A DNA stretch of 55,811 bases from Bacillota bacterium (GCA_009711765.1 VEND01000037.1:1-55811); one strand, 5' to 3'; shown: positions 41,565 through 50,772, counted from the first letter of the stretch. Translations and numbers: made by a program. Notes: generated by a model from the letters alone, not told the origin.

Positions 41565-42716
41565 CTATTTAAGAGTTTTTACTCTCTCCCTTGCACTTAA
41601 AATATTTGTAATCCTTATCCCAAAGTTTTCGTTTATAACGACAACTTCCCCTTGGGCTATAAGTTTACCATTTGCATATATCTCTAAGGGTTCTTCTGCA
41701 AATTTATTTAACTCAACTATAGATCCTGGACTTAATGCAAGTACCTCTTTAATTGATTTTTTAGACCTTCCTAAAATAACACTTAATTCTAAAGGCACAT
41801 CTAATATAAGGTCTAGATTCGAATTTTCATCACTTTTACTTTCCTTTAAAGGTGCAAATTGAGGCTTTTGTACTGTAACATTTTCTTCTTTTATATTACT
41901 TGCACTACTACTTACAGCTACTTCTTCTTTAACTTCATTTACTTCAGTTTTCACTTCCTCTTTAACTGGTTCTTCTTTTGGCTGTTCCTTTGGTTCTTCT
42001 TTAGATTCTTTTAGCTCTTCCTTTGGTTCTTCTTTTGGCTTTGGTTCTTCTTTTTTAGAGCCTCCAGTCATTTTATCTACTATCTCATCTACTGTATCCA
42101 TGGTAAATAATTGCATTATTTCACTATCTATAAGTCCTTCAACAGTTAGGTTAAAAGATGTTTTAACCATTTCAGTATCTTCACTAAGTTCAGCTGGCAT
42201 CTCATCTCCATTATTACTATCCCAAACAGATACATTTGGAGGTGTTATATTTACATCGCCATTTATCATTGTACTCATAGCAGTGGATGCTGAACCTATC
42301 ATTTGATTCATAGCTTCTGATATAGCACTCATTTCAATCTCTGATAATTCTTCATTAGGGTTAGTTCCATCTCCACCCATCATAAGATTTGCTATAATCG
42401 AAGCGTCTTTTATTTTAAGAGCTAATATATTATTTCCCTTTAATCCTTCACTAAATTCAACTTGTAAAACCACAACCGGTACATTTAAATCATCGGTTAC
42501 AGATTTTATATCTGTAACTTCAACCTTAGGTGTATTTATCATAACCTGTTTACCTAATATTGTAGATAAAGCAGTGGCGGCTGTAGCCATTGAGATATTT
42601 CCAACTTCTCCTAAAAGGTCCTTAATTTCATCATCGATATCATTATTTCCATTAACTTCTTCATTTTTATTCAGTAGGGAATCTATTTCTTCCTGTGATA
42701 GAAAGTTATCATTCAT
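41565..42716 (-). CDS. fliY: Flagellar motor switch phosphatase FliY
   Basis: About 383 residues. N-terminal CheY-P-binding motif LSQEEIDSLLN (residues 6-16), a CheC-like domain with both phosphatase centres (EVGNISMATAATALS and EAMNQMIGSASTAMS), a Glu/Lys/Pro-rich linker of about 60 residues, and a C-terminal FliN domain (LDVPLELSVILGRSKKSIKEVLALSPGSIVELNKFAEEPLEIYANGKLIAQGEVV). It is a C-ring protein that dephosphorylates CheY-P at the switch. ATG 42716 overlaps the fliM end. Last gene of the operon. Confidence 0.95.
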   Translation of the reverse strand: MNDNFLSQEEIDSLLNKNEEVNGNNDIDDEIKDLLGEVGNISMATAATALSTILGKQVMINTPKVEVTDIKSVTDDLNVPVVVLQVEFSEGLKGNNILALKIKDASIIANLMMGGDGTNPNEELSEIEMSAISEAMNQMIGSASTAMSTMINGDVNITPPNVSVWDSNNGDEMPAELSEDTEMVKTSFNLTVEGLIDSEIMQLFTMDTVDEIVDKMTGGSKKEEPKPKEEPKEELKESKEEPKEQPKEEPVKEEVKTEVNEVKEEVAVSSSASNIKEENVTVQKPQFAPLKESKSDENSNLDLILDVPLELSVILGRSKKSIKEVLALSPGSIVELNKFAEEPLEIYANGKLIAQGEVVVINENFGIRITNILSARERVKTLK

Positions 42717-43713
42717 CGTTATCCACATCCTTTTCTACAATATCAACTACTTGTACAGATAATTTATTATTATAAATTCCTGGTTGTACATGGAAATGTA
42801 ATTGATCTTCTACATACATTCTAAGGGGCTTATCAGCACTTTTATCTAATTCTATTACATCACCTAAACTTAAATCTAAAAAGTCATTTACTGTTATCTT
42901 TGTTTTTCCTAACAATACATTTAAATCTACCTTAGATGGCATTATATTACCAGTCAGTGTATTATAATATTCCCCGTATTCATCCCGTTCTTCATTTTCA
43001 AACCAATGTTGAATGTATAATTTATCAATTATATTTTCAACAGCCAAATAAGGTATACAAAGGTTCATATAACTTTTACTTTCAGATATCTGAGCTGAAA
43101 AGGTAACTAAAGCAACAGGTTCATTAGGTGACATTATTTGATTTACTTGGGGGTTAGTTTCTATATTATCAAGCTTTGGATTAACCTCTAAAACATCCTC
43201 CCAAGCAAGTTTCATATTCCCTATCATTTCCCCTACTACTTCTTTAATTATATTAGTTTCTATATCTGTAAATCCCCTTATATTTTGTTTATGTTCTGCT
43301 GAGCCTCCACATAGTAAATCAATCATTTGAAATCCAAACTGTGGGTTAACCTCTAGAAGTAGAGCCCCTTGTAGTGGGGGCATTTGAAATATAGAAAGTA
43401 AAGTGGGATTAGGTATAGATTTCATAAATTCTTCATAGGTAACCTGTTCTACTGATATAACATCAACTTTAACATTAGACCTAATTTGTGCTGATAAATA
43501 GTTAGCAACAATCCTTGAATAATTATCATAAATCATCTCTAAAGTACTTATATGATCTTTAGATAATTTATTAGGCCTTCTAAAGTCATAATTTTTTATC
43601 CTTTGTCGTTCTTCGTTTTCCTGTTCTTTTTCTATTTCCTCTTCATCTATTTCTCCTGAGGAGATGGCGTTTAGTAATTGATCAATTTCCTGTTGCGAAA
43701 GTACTTCTCCCAC
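42709..43713 (-). CDS. fliM: Flagellar motor switch protein FliM
   Basis: A 334-residue C-ring protein: N-terminal CheY-P binding motif VLSQQEIDQLLNAI, a middle domain that contacts FliG, and a C-terminal SpoA/FliN-like domain (LDLSLGDVIELDKSADKPLRMYVEDQLHFHVQPGIYNNKLSVQV). The start is GTG 43713 behind GAGGTGG. It overlaps fliY by 8 nt. In Bacillus fliM-fliY lie in the basal-body operon; here they sit with the chemotaxis genes. Confidence 0.96.
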   Translation of the reverse strand: MGEVLSQQEIDQLLNAISSGEIDEEEIEKEQENEERQRIKNYDFRRPNKLSKDHISTLEMIYDNYSRIVANYLSAQIRSNVKVDVISVEQVTYEEFMKSIPNPTLLSIFQMPPLQGALLLEVNPQFGFQMIDLLCGGSAEHKQNIRGFTDIETNIIKEVVGEMIGNMKLAWEDVLEVNPKLDNIETNPQVNQIMSPNEPVALVTFSAQISESKSYMNLCIPYLAVENIIDKLYIQHWFENEERDEYGEYYNTLTGNIMPSKVDLNVLLGKTKITVNDFLDLSLGDVIELDKSADKPLRMYVEDQLHFHVQPGIYNNKLSVQVVDIVEKDVDNDE

Positions 43714-43725
43714 TGTACCACCTCA

Positions 43726-44133
43726 TTATACTTTTTCTAAAATACATTTCTCTAAATTAAGGAAATTTACAATACCATAATCTAATTTTATTATTCCTTC
43801 TATTGCTCCTTCATGTTCTTTTCTTCTTAACTTATCTATTTCATCTTCTTCTATATCTATTACTTCTTTAACTTGATTTACAGAAATACCTATTAATTCT
43901 TCTTCCATATTCACAATAATAATATGACTATATTCCTCTTCTTTTTTCTCTAATTTAAGTAAACTTCCTAAATCCATTAAAGATATTATATTTCCCCTTA
44001 AATTAACTAAACCAACAATATGATCTGGAGATTTAGGTACATTTCTTACTTCTAAGGGCTTACTTATTTCACTTACAAACTCTGTATTTATAGCATAGTA
44101 CTGATTATTTAATTCAAATACTAAAACTTGCAT
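43726..44133 (-). CDS. cheW: Chemotaxis coupling protein CheW
   Basis: A 135-residue CheW domain (VLVFELNNQYYAINTEFVSEISKPLEVRNVPKSPDHIVGLVNLRGNIISLMDLGSLL). It connects receptors and CheA. The second CheW-like gene is at the start of this operon (48.5-48.9 kb). AAGGGTGG lies before the ATG. Confidence 0.93.
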   Translation of the reverse strand: MQVLVFELNNQYYAINTEFVSEISKPLEVRNVPKSPDHIVGLVNLRGNIISLMDLGSLLKLEKKEEEYSHIIIVNMEEELIGISVNQVKEVIDIEEDEIDKLRRKEHEGAIEGIIKLDYGIVNFLNLEKCILEKV

Positions 44134-44147
44134 AAAACCACCCTTTC

Positions 44148-44510
44148 TTAGCCTAAAGCTTTATTTAATGCTTCTAATACCCTATCTGCTTGAAATGGTT
44201 TAACAACAAAGTCTGAAGCCCCTTCTTTTATAGCTTCCATAACCATTGCTTGCTGTCCCATTGCGCTACACATAATAACTTTAGCATCTCCATTTAACTT
44301 TTTTATCTCTTTTAAAGCTTCTATACCATCCATCTCTGGCATTGTTATATCTAATGTAACTATATCAGGATTAGTTTGTTTAAAACTTTCTACAGCTTCC
44401 TTACCATTTGCAGCTTCACCTACAACTTCATATCCATTGTTTGTTAATATATCTTTAACCATCATTCGCATAAATGCAGCATCATCAACAACTAGTACCT
44501 TCTTTGACAT
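44148..44510 (-). CDS. cheY: Chemotaxis response regulator CheY
   Basis: A 120-residue receiver domain: acidic pair VVDDAAFMRMM, phosphoacceptor Asp in VTLDITMPEMDG (about residue 53), Ser in IMCSAMGQ and Lys in VVKPFQ. It binds FliM and FliY when phosphorylated by CheA. ATG 44510 has AAAGGAGTG upstream; a GTG at 44519 is inside that site. No output domain. Confidence 0.95.
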   Translation of the reverse strand: MSKKVLVVDDAAFMRMMVKDILTNNGYEVVGEAANGKEAVESFKQTNPDIVTLDITMPEMDGIEALKEIKKLNGDAKVIMCSAMGQQAMVMEAIKEGASDFVVKPFQADRVLEALNKALG

Positions 44511-44523
44511 TAAAATCACTCCT

Positions 44524-45126
44524 TTAAATGTTTATGCTTGAAATTATTGTATCTAAAGAATTTGGACTCGGTATAAAAAATAAGTATCCATTTATTTTTT
44601 TATTATCTTCTATAAATATATTTTCAATAATTAATTGTTTATCATCTATATATCCAGATTCTATATATGCTGTTGTTAATATAGCTCCAAACATGTCCTT
44701 AGAAAACTGAGGAACACTTGAAACCATATTTAAATTAAGCATCCTTGTTAAAGCATTTATATATGAGGAAGCTATAATATTTACAACTTCCTTTAATGCT
44801 GATACTACCATATCATCAAGCTCTTTTAAATCTTCTTTTCCTAAAAGTAATTTAGCTAAATGTAGTGCATATTTTTCTTCTAATACAAATAAAAATATAC
44901 CCGGTGCATCCCCTAATACTTTTAGTGAGATTGCTATAACAGGACTTTCCTCTTCCTTAATATTAGTGAAAATCTCGTCATATGACAATAGTCTTACGGT
45001 AGGAACTTCCATATCTATTCTTTTATTTAAAAGCTGCGCTAAGGAAGTAGCAGCATTTCCTCCGCCAATATTTGTTACCTCTTTTAAAAAATCATAATGT
45101 ATTGGTGTTAACTCTGAAAAACTCAA
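44524..45126 (-). CDS. cheC: CheY-P phosphatase CheC
   Basis: A 200-residue CheC protein with two active-site helices, EVTNIGGGNAATSLAQLL and EVVNIIASSYINAL (Glu-x-x-Asn each). It removes phosphate from CheY-P and binds CheD. The start is TTG 45126 behind GTGAGGTGG. Together with FliY it gives two CheY-P phosphatases and no CheZ. Confidence 0.94.
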   Translation of the reverse strand: MSFSELTPIHYDFLKEVTNIGGGNAATSLAQLLNKRIDMEVPTVRLLSYDEIFTNIKEEESPVIAISLKVLGDAPGIFLFVLEEKYALHLAKLLLGKEDLKELDDMVVSALKEVVNIIASSYINALTRMLNLNMVSSVPQFSKDMFGAILTTAYIESGYIDDKQLIIENIFIEDNKKINGYLFFIPSPNSLDTIISSINI

Positions 45127-45143
45127 TCTATTACCACCTCACG

Positions 45144-47114
45144 TTAAGTAGTTAATTTAGGTACATCTAATATAAGTGTTACATTACCATCACCTAAAAT
45201 AGTTGCTCCGATATAATATCCAGCACCCTTTAATGAATTACCTAAATCCTTTATAACTATTTCTTTTTCTCCTTCAATCTTATCAACCATTAAGGCATAT
45301 TTTCTTTGTCCTACCTTTAAGATTACCATTACCTTTTCCTTTGTATCATCCTCATCAATATCTAATTTTTCATTTAATCTAATAACAGGAACTGCTTCAT
45401 TATTATACATATATACTTCATCATTATAAGACATCTTAATGTCTTCTTCTTTAACATCAATTATCTTTTCAATAAATTCTAGTGGTATAGCAAAGTTTTC
45501 ATTATCAACACATACAAGTATAGATTTAATTATTGAAAGTGTCAATGGAAGTTCTATAGTAAATGTCGATCCATTTCCTACCTCACTTTTAACATCTATA
45601 TTACCACCAAGATTTGATATCTTTCTTTTTACTACATCCATACCTACTCCACGACCTGAGATATTAGTTACCTCATCATTAGTAGAGAAACCTTGATTAA
45701 ATATCATTCTAACTATTTGATCATCATCTAATCCTTCAACGTCTATATTCTTTTCTATGCATTTTTCTTTTATTTTATCAGGGTCTATTCCCTTACCGTC
45801 ATCTTCTATTTTAATTATACCTTTGTTCCCCTCTTGATAGGCAATCATTTTTACAGTTCCAGCAGGGTCTTTTCCATCAGCTATTCTTTCTTCTTCGGTT
45901 TCTATACCATGGTCTATAGCATTTCTTATTAAGTGTACCATAGGATCTCCTAATTCAGTTATAACTGTCCTATCTAATTCTGTTTCTTGACCCTTTATTA
46001 TTAATTCAACCTTTTTACCTAACTGATTTGATACATCACGAACCATACGTGGGAATCTATTAAACACTGTATCTATAGGTACCATTCTCATTTGTAAAAC
46101 TAAGTCCTGTAAATTAGTAGTTATTCTATTAACTTGTTCTAATGTTTCATTTAAATCATTTATTTTATAAGCACTACTTATATCTTCTATTCTAGTTCTA
46201 TGAATAACTAATTCTGATACTAAGTTCATAAAGTTATCTAATTTATCTAAACTCACCCTTATAGATTGATTTATTTTAACTTTATCTGAGACTTGTTTTT
46301 CGTTTTTCTTTTTAGGCTTTTTCTTACCTTTATTTTTCTTTTTATTATCTGTTTTAACGTTTTTAGGTTTATCCTTTACTTTTATTTGTTCAACTGAAAC
46401 CTTTTCTATTTCAGATATTTTATCTATTAGATTTTCTACCTCTTCTGTATCTAATTTAGAAACATAGAAAAGTTCAATATCATAATCAAATTCCTCATCT
46501 TCAATTTCTTCAATTGAAGGTATGGATTTTATTATTTCACCGTTTTCTTCTAATCTTTTTATAATCATATATGCCCTTGCTGACTTTATTAAACAACTTG
46601 AGGCTATAGTTATATCAATTTTATATGTGTTATAATCCATGCCCTTTGCCCTTTGGGCTACACTAAGTTCATATTGATCTAAAACTTCAGTGGCAGCTAC
46701 TTCATCTTCTGCTTTTTTAGAAACATCTTTTTCTTTCTCTACATTACCTTCAGCTATTTTATCAAGCTTGTCCATTAAGGAATCATTTCTAAAGTCTCCT
46801 TCACCTTCAATAATATTATCTACCATATCCGATAATGTATCAAGGCATTCAAATAACATATCTATTGTATCTGAATTAACTTTTAACTGTTCACTTCTAA
46901 ATAATTCTAGGATGTTTTCCATTCTATGGGTTAACTCTTCCATATTAGGAAATCCCATAGTACCAGACATCCCCTTTAAGGTATGAGCAACTCTAAAAAT
47001 TTCATTCATAGTGTCTATATCTTCTGGGTCTTGTTCTACTTTTAATATTTCATCATTAAGCTTTTGTAAATTTTCTTTAGATTCTTCTATAAACAAAGTT
47101 AAATATTTTTCCAT
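45144..47114 (-). CDS. cheA: Chemotaxis histidine kinase CheA
   Basis: A 656-residue kinase: P1 phosphotransfer domain with His44 (VAHTLKGMSGTMGF), P2 CheY-binding domain (about 150-245), a Lys-rich linker (KPKNVKTDNKKKNKGKKKPKKKNEK), P3 dimerisation helix, P4 ATPase (HLIRNAIDHGIE; IEDDGKGID; GRGVGMDVV) and P5 CheW-like domain. All catalytic motifs are intact. GGAGGTAG lies before ATG 47114. Confidence 0.97.
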   Translation of the reverse strand: MEKYLTLFIEESKENLQKLNDEILKVEQDPEDIDTMNEIFRVAHTLKGMSGTMGFPNMEELTHRMENILELFRSEQLKVNSDTIDMLFECLDTLSDMVDNIIEGEGDFRNDSLMDKLDKIAEGNVEKEKDVSKKAEDEVAATEVLDQYELSVAQRAKGMDYNTYKIDITIASSCLIKSARAYMIIKRLEENGEIIKSIPSIEEIEDEEFDYDIELFYVSKLDTEEVENLIDKISEIEKVSVEQIKVKDKPKNVKTDNKKKNKGKKKPKKKNEKQVSDKVKINQSIRVSLDKLDNFMNLVSELVIHRTRIEDISSAYKINDLNETLEQVNRITTNLQDLVLQMRMVPIDTVFNRFPRMVRDVSNQLGKKVELIIKGQETELDRTVITELGDPMVHLIRNAIDHGIETEEERIADGKDPAGTVKMIAYQEGNKGIIKIEDDGKGIDPDKIKEKCIEKNIDVEGLDDDQIVRMIFNQGFSTNDEVTNISGRGVGMDVVKRKISNLGGNIDVKSEVGNGSTFTIELPLTLSIIKSILVCVDNENFAIPLEFIEKIIDVKEEDIKMSYNDEVYMYNNEAVPVIRLNEKLDIDEDDTKEKVMVILKVGQRKYALMVDKIEGEKEIVIKDLGNSLKGAGYYIGATILGDGNVTLILDVPKLTT

Positions 47115-47138
47115 AACACTACCTCCACCCCCATCTAT

Positions 47139-47912
47139 TTACTTCTTACGATATAGAAAAGCATTAATTTTTTCAAAGTTTAATTCTCTATAGTTAATTA
47201 TATTCTCAGTAGCACCTACAAACAATAAACCACCGGGTACTAAAGCATCATAAAACTTTTTATATATTTTATTTTTCGTTTCCATTTTAAAATATATAAG
47301 TACATTTCTACATACTATAAGATGGAAATTATTTTCGTATCTATCTAATATTAAATCATGTTTTTTAAAGGTAACTTTTCTTTTAATATCATTATCTAAA
47401 TGATATTTGCTACCCTTTTTTAAAAAGTATTTATCAATATCCTTATTATCTAAATTTTTTATTTCATTTTTAGAATACACACCTTCTTTAGCCCTATTTA
47501 TTATACTATTATCTATATCTGTTGCTAGTATATAATCCTTATTTTTTCTATTTAATCTATCAAGTATAATACTTATAGAATAGGGTTCTGCTCCTATTGA
47601 ACAGGCTGCACTCCAAATATTTAATTTATTATATTTAGGTATCAATATATCTTCTATCTTTTTTTCAAGTTCATCAAACATAGCTTTATTTCTAAAAAAT
47701 TCTGATACATTTATCGTTATATAATCTAAAAATTTAAGTCTTTCTTTTGGGTTATTACTTATCATTTTAGAATATTCCCTTAAATTATTAGCTCCACTTC
47801 TATTCATAACAGAGAGTATCCTTCTATGAAGTTGCTTAGAATTATAAGCTGTTAAATCAATATTTAGGTTTTCAAAAACCCATTTTTCAAAAAAATCAAA
47901 ATCATTATTCAA
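47139..47912 (-). CDS. cheR: Chemotaxis protein methyltransferase CheR
   Basis: A 257-residue methyltransferase with the helical N-domain (MNNDFDFFEKWVFENLNIDLTAYNSKQLHRRI) and SAM-binding motif WSAACSIGAEPYSISIIL, plus DLILDRYENNFHLIVCRNVLIYF. It methylates receptor glutamates. I use TTG 47912, behind AGAAGGTGA; a GTG at 47921 lies in that site. No cheB is seen in the operon. Confidence 0.93.
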   Translation of the reverse strand: MNNDFDFFEKWVFENLNIDLTAYNSKQLHRRILSVMNRSGANNLREYSKMISNNPKERLKFLDYITINVSEFFRNKAMFDELEKKIEDILIPKYNKLNIWSAACSIGAEPYSISIILDRLNRKNKDYILATDIDNSIINRAKEGVYSKNEIKNLDNKDIDKYFLKKGSKYHLDNDIKRKVTFKKHDLILDRYENNFHLIVCRNVLIYFKMETKNKIYKKFYDALVPGGLLFVGATENIINYRELNFEKINAFLYRKK

Positions 47913-47949
47913 ACTTATCACCTTCTATAACTTTGTCTATTAGTAAAAC

Positions 47950-48435
47950 CTAAATATTTTTAATACCTTTACCTATTTGTTTAATAGAAACCTCAAATTT
48001 CTCCAAATCCACAATCATCGTTCTTCCTAATGTTCCCCCTACATCTTCAGCTTTTATAGGTATTTTCATATCCTTTAGTATTTCCTTTACTGCTTCTATA
48101 TTTCTTTGTCCAATATTTAATTTAGGGTTTTTATCTGAAAATTGGAACATGCTTGCTCCTCCTGCTATTTTTGCCACTAGCCTATTTTTTCTAGCACCAT
48201 TTTTAACTAGCTTTTCTATCATTTCAGGCAGTGCCAAATCAGCATACTTTGCAACCTTATTAACCTTTCTATATTGAGAGCTATAAGGAAGCATAATATG
48301 GGATAAACCTCCCACTTCACTTTTTTTATCATATACTGCTATGCCAACACAGGAGCCCAAACCAAGAGTAATGAGATTGTTTGGAGACTTAGTTATTTTA
48401 TAATCAGCTATACCAACCTTTATATCCTCTTTCAT
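47950..48435 (-). CDS. cheD: Chemoreceptor glutamine deamidase CheD
   Basis: A 161-residue CheD with the catalytic Cys in LGLGSCVGIAVYD and His in GLSHIMLPYSS, and Thr in the TLGRTMIVDLE region. It deamidates receptors and is regulated by CheC. Two ATG codons in a row follow AGGAGG; spacing favours the second, 48435. Confidence 0.93.
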   Translation of the reverse strand: MKEDIKVGIADYKITKSPNNLITLGLGSCVGIAVYDKKSEVGGLSHIMLPYSSQYRKVNKVAKYADLALPEMIEKLVKNGARKNRLVAKIAGGASMFQFSDKNPKLNIGQRNIEAVKEILKDMKIPIKAEDVGGTLGRTMIVDLEKFEVSIKQIGKGIKNI

Positions 48436-48453
48436 CATTTCCTCCTGATTTTT

Positions 48454-48918
48454 TTATGAGTCTTTTATAACATCCTTTAACTCTTCTTTTTGTGAGCTTG
48501 AAAATATTTTATTAGGATTTAAATAAATAATTATGTCTTCATCCTCTTTTATAAAACCCTTTAGGTATTCCTTTTTTATTTCAGTATTTACTTCTGCTTT
48601 TTTATGTATTTTGTCTTCTTCTATATCCTTAATTTCTAATACATCATCAACCATAAGGCCTAATCTATGGTCTTCCCATATTATAACAACTATTTTATTT
48701 TCTCCTGTATCTAAATAACCTTCTTTATAAAGTCTTTTATTTAAATCTATTACTGGTAATATTGACTCTTCATAAGACATAATGCCTATAATATGTTCTG
48801 ATGTTTCTGGTAATGCTTTTGGCTTTGTATATTCTAAAATCCTTTCAACATTATAAACATCAATAGCATATTTTCTATCCTGAGTTTTTAATATAACAAC
48901 TTTATTATCTTTTTCCAC
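48454..48918 (-). CDS. CheW-like coupling protein, first gene of the chemotaxis operon
   Basis: A 154-residue CheW domain protein (VVILKTQDRKYAIDVYNVERILEYTKPKALPETSEHIIGIMSYEESILPVIDLNKRL) with a C-terminal extension (FSSSQKEELKDVIKDS). Likely a second CheW or a CheV-like adaptor without receiver. GTG 48918 is chosen because GGGGGTG ends about six bases upstream; ATG 48957 is inside the riboswitch terminator. Expression depends on passing that terminator. Confidence 0.88.
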   Translation of the reverse strand: MEKDNKVVILKTQDRKYAIDVYNVERILEYTKPKALPETSEHIIGIMSYEESILPVIDLNKRLYKEGYLDTGENKIVVIIWEDHRLGLMVDDVLEIKDIEEDKIHKKAEVNTEIKKEYLKGFIKEDEDIIIYLNPNKIFSSSQKEELKDVIKDS

Positions 48919-48947
48919 AGTGACACCCCCTATTATCTTTATATAAT

Positions 48948-48980
48948 AAAAAAACATAGCAGATTTCCATAAATGCTATG
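48948..48980 (-). terminator. Riboswitch-controlled terminator before the chemotaxis operon
   Basis: Minus strand CATAGCA / TGCTATG (7 bp, 12-nt loop) followed by TTTTTTT. It lies between the cyclic-di-GMP aptamer and the first cheW gene. An alternative hairpin GATT.CCAT / ATGG.AATC (48986-48962) shares the CCAT of the 5' arm and would exclude the terminator, suggesting a switch; that pairing is inferred. Confidence 0.88.
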
Positions 48981-48989
48981 GTAATCATT

Positions 48990-49066
48990 ACAGCAACCAG
49001 GCTATCATAGTTTAATACCTTAGACCCTAGGCTTTGCGTCCTAATTTTTCAATTAGTTTGCTTATT
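48990..49066 (-). ncRNA. Cyclic-di-GMP class I (GEMM-I) riboswitch aptamer
   Basis: The minus-strand RNA has the GEMM-I landmarks in order: AGCAAAC (49062-49056), P2 stem CTAATT-GAAA-AATTAG with GNRA-type loop, GGACGCAAAGCC (49041-49030), a GGTCTAAGG segment, the P3 arm, and GATAGCCTGGTTGCT (49006-48992). AGCAA at the 5' side pairs with TTGCT at the 3' side (P1). A SigA promoter lies upstream and a terminator directly downstream, so the class would act on transcription of the entire chemotaxis/fliM-fliY operon, most simply turning it off at high cyclic-di-GMP. Confidence 0.93.
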
Positions 49067-49098
49067 AAATTTGTCCTTTAAAATAAGTAATCTTCTCT

Positions 49099-49126
49099 AA
49101 TATATATTTTCTACATTTTTAGTCAA
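49099..49126 (-). promoter_or_regulatory. SigA promoter of the chemotaxis operon
   Basis: Minus strand TTGACT (49126-49121), 16-bp spacer, TATATT (49104-49099). Transcription would start near 49092 and enter the riboswitch after about 25 nt. No sigma-28 box is seen here, so chemotaxis genes appear under SigA and cyclic-di-GMP control. Confidence 0.7.
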
Positions 49127-49417
49127 AATCCTTCAAAAAATACTAAGAATTAATGCTACATAATACTATAATCGTCTTTCTTTTATAAATCTTTAGGGTC
49201 TTATAGCATTTTCTTAATATTATCAAAGATTATTATAGCATTTATTAAACTTAAAAGAAAAACTATTAACAAATGTTAACAGTATTTCCAATAAAATAAT
49301 ACCCTTTGATTTTAACCTAAATCAAATTTTTAATATTTACTCATTATTTAAGTTCAGCTAATACTAATTTTACTAAAACTTTGTTAACTTAATAAAAACT
49401 TTAAATTAAATTTAAAT
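49127..49417. other. Non-coding AT-rich gap between argH and the chemotaxis leader
   Basis: About 290 nt without a credible open frame or structured RNA. It includes a short dyad, GTTAAC..GTTAAC, around 49266-49281, and the nearly repeated ATTTTAACCTAAATCAAA stretch near 49310. I see no promoter other than the one at 49099-49126. Confidence 0.4.
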
Positions 49418-49447
49418 AAAAAAGATAGGAGACTTTCCCCTATCTTT
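49418..49447 (-). terminator. Terminator of the arginine operon
   Basis: Minus strand AAAGATAGG / CCTATCTTT (9-bp perfect stem, 9-nt loop) followed by TTTTTTATTT. It overlaps the last bases of argH. Confidence 0.9.
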
Positions 49448-50762
49448 AAAGCATATCCTTTTTTATTCCCTTTTTTAAAACATTTTCATAATCTATAAAA
49501 TCATATAAATCTTTATCAAAATATGAACTTATATTTTTAAGGTCATCAAGTTTTAAATCTTCTATTGTACTATTTTTTTCTTCGCAATATAAAACTACTT
49601 CTCCTACTATTTTATGGGCATCTCTAAATGCTACACCTTTATTTACAAGATAATCAGCAACTTCAGTTGCATTTAAAAATCCCTTCTTAACTCCCTTTTT
49701 CATATTTTCTTTATTTACCTTTAAAGTTTTAATCATTTTATCCATAATTTCTATACAGGGTATTACAGTATCTAATGCATTAAAAAAGTGGATTTTATCC
49801 TCTTGCATATCTTTATTATAAGCAAGGGGCAGTCCCTTCATAACTGTCAGTAATGAAAATAAATTACCATATACACTACCAGTTTTACCTCTAATTAACT
49901 CAGCTGCGTCTGGATTTTTCTTTTGAGGCATTATACTGCTACCAGTTGAGTAAGAATCATCAATTGTTATAAAGTTAAACTCTTGACTACTCCATAATAT
50001 TAACTCTTCACATAATCTAGATAAATGCATCATCATTATAGAAAATGAAGAAGTTATCTCTATTAAATAATCTCTATCACTTACACCATCTAAAAAGTTA
50101 TCTACACTTTTATTAAATCCTAACTCTTTAGTTGTAATATCTCTATCTATATCATAGGTAGTTCCTGCTAAAGCGCAACATCCTAAGGGATTTTCATCTA
50201 AAAGATCTAAAGCATTTAAAAGTCTTTTTTTATCCCTTAAAAACATATTATAATATGCTAAAAGATGATGTTTAAATGTTACAACCTGAGCTCTTTGTAG
50301 ATGTGTATACCCTGGCATAATGTAATTATTTTTATCAGCTACATCCTTGATGGTTTTTAAAATACTTTCAATACTTTTTACAACAAGTTTTGTCTTTTCC
50401 TTAGTAAAAAGTTTCATATCTAATGCTACTTGATCGTTTCTACTTCTTGAAGTATGAAGTTTCTTACCGACTTCTCCTATTTTTTCTATTAGTTTAGCCT
50501 CTATAAAACTATGAATATCTTCATAATTACCTTCAATTTTTAGTTTATCATTTTCTATATCCTTTAATATTTCCTTTAATCCATCAATAAGTGAGACTTT
50601 TTCATCTTCTTTAATGATGTTTTTTTCCCCTAACATATTCACATGGGCTATACTTCCTAAAATATCGTACTTATATAGTCTTTTATCAAAATGTAGAGAA
50701 CTATTAAAGTCTTCCATTTGCTTATCTTCTTCCTTTTTAAATCTTCCACCCCATAACTTCAT
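49446..50762 (-). CDS. argH: Argininosuccinate lyase
   Basis: A 438-residue enzyme of the fumarase/aspartase superfamily that cleaves argininosuccinate to arginine and fumarate. Signature loop SSIMPQKKNPDAAELIRGK is present, with THLQRAQ and HTSRSRNDQVALD active-site motifs. The N-terminus MKLWGGRFKKEED is canonical. AGGAGG precedes ATG 50762. Third gene of an operon behind two T-box leaders. Confidence 0.97.
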   Translation of the reverse strand: MKLWGGRFKKEEDKQMEDFNSSLHFDKRLYKYDILGSIAHVNMLGEKNIIKEDEKVSLIDGLKEILKDIENDKLKIEGNYEDIHSFIEAKLIEKIGEVGKKLHTSRSRNDQVALDMKLFTKEKTKLVVKSIESILKTIKDVADKNNYIMPGYTHLQRAQVVTFKHHLLAYYNMFLRDKKRLLNALDLLDENPLGCCALAGTTYDIDRDITTKELGFNKSVDNFLDGVSDRDYLIEITSSFSIMMMHLSRLCEELILWSSQEFNFITIDDSYSTGSSIMPQKKNPDAAELIRGKTGSVYGNLFSLLTVMKGLPLAYNKDMQEDKIHFFNALDTVIPCIEIMDKMIKTLKVNKENMKKGVKKGFLNATEVADYLVNKGVAFRDAHKIVGEVVLYCEEKNSTIEDLKLDDLKNISSYFDKDLYDFIDYENVLKKGIKKDML

Positions 50763-50772
50763 TTTATACCTC

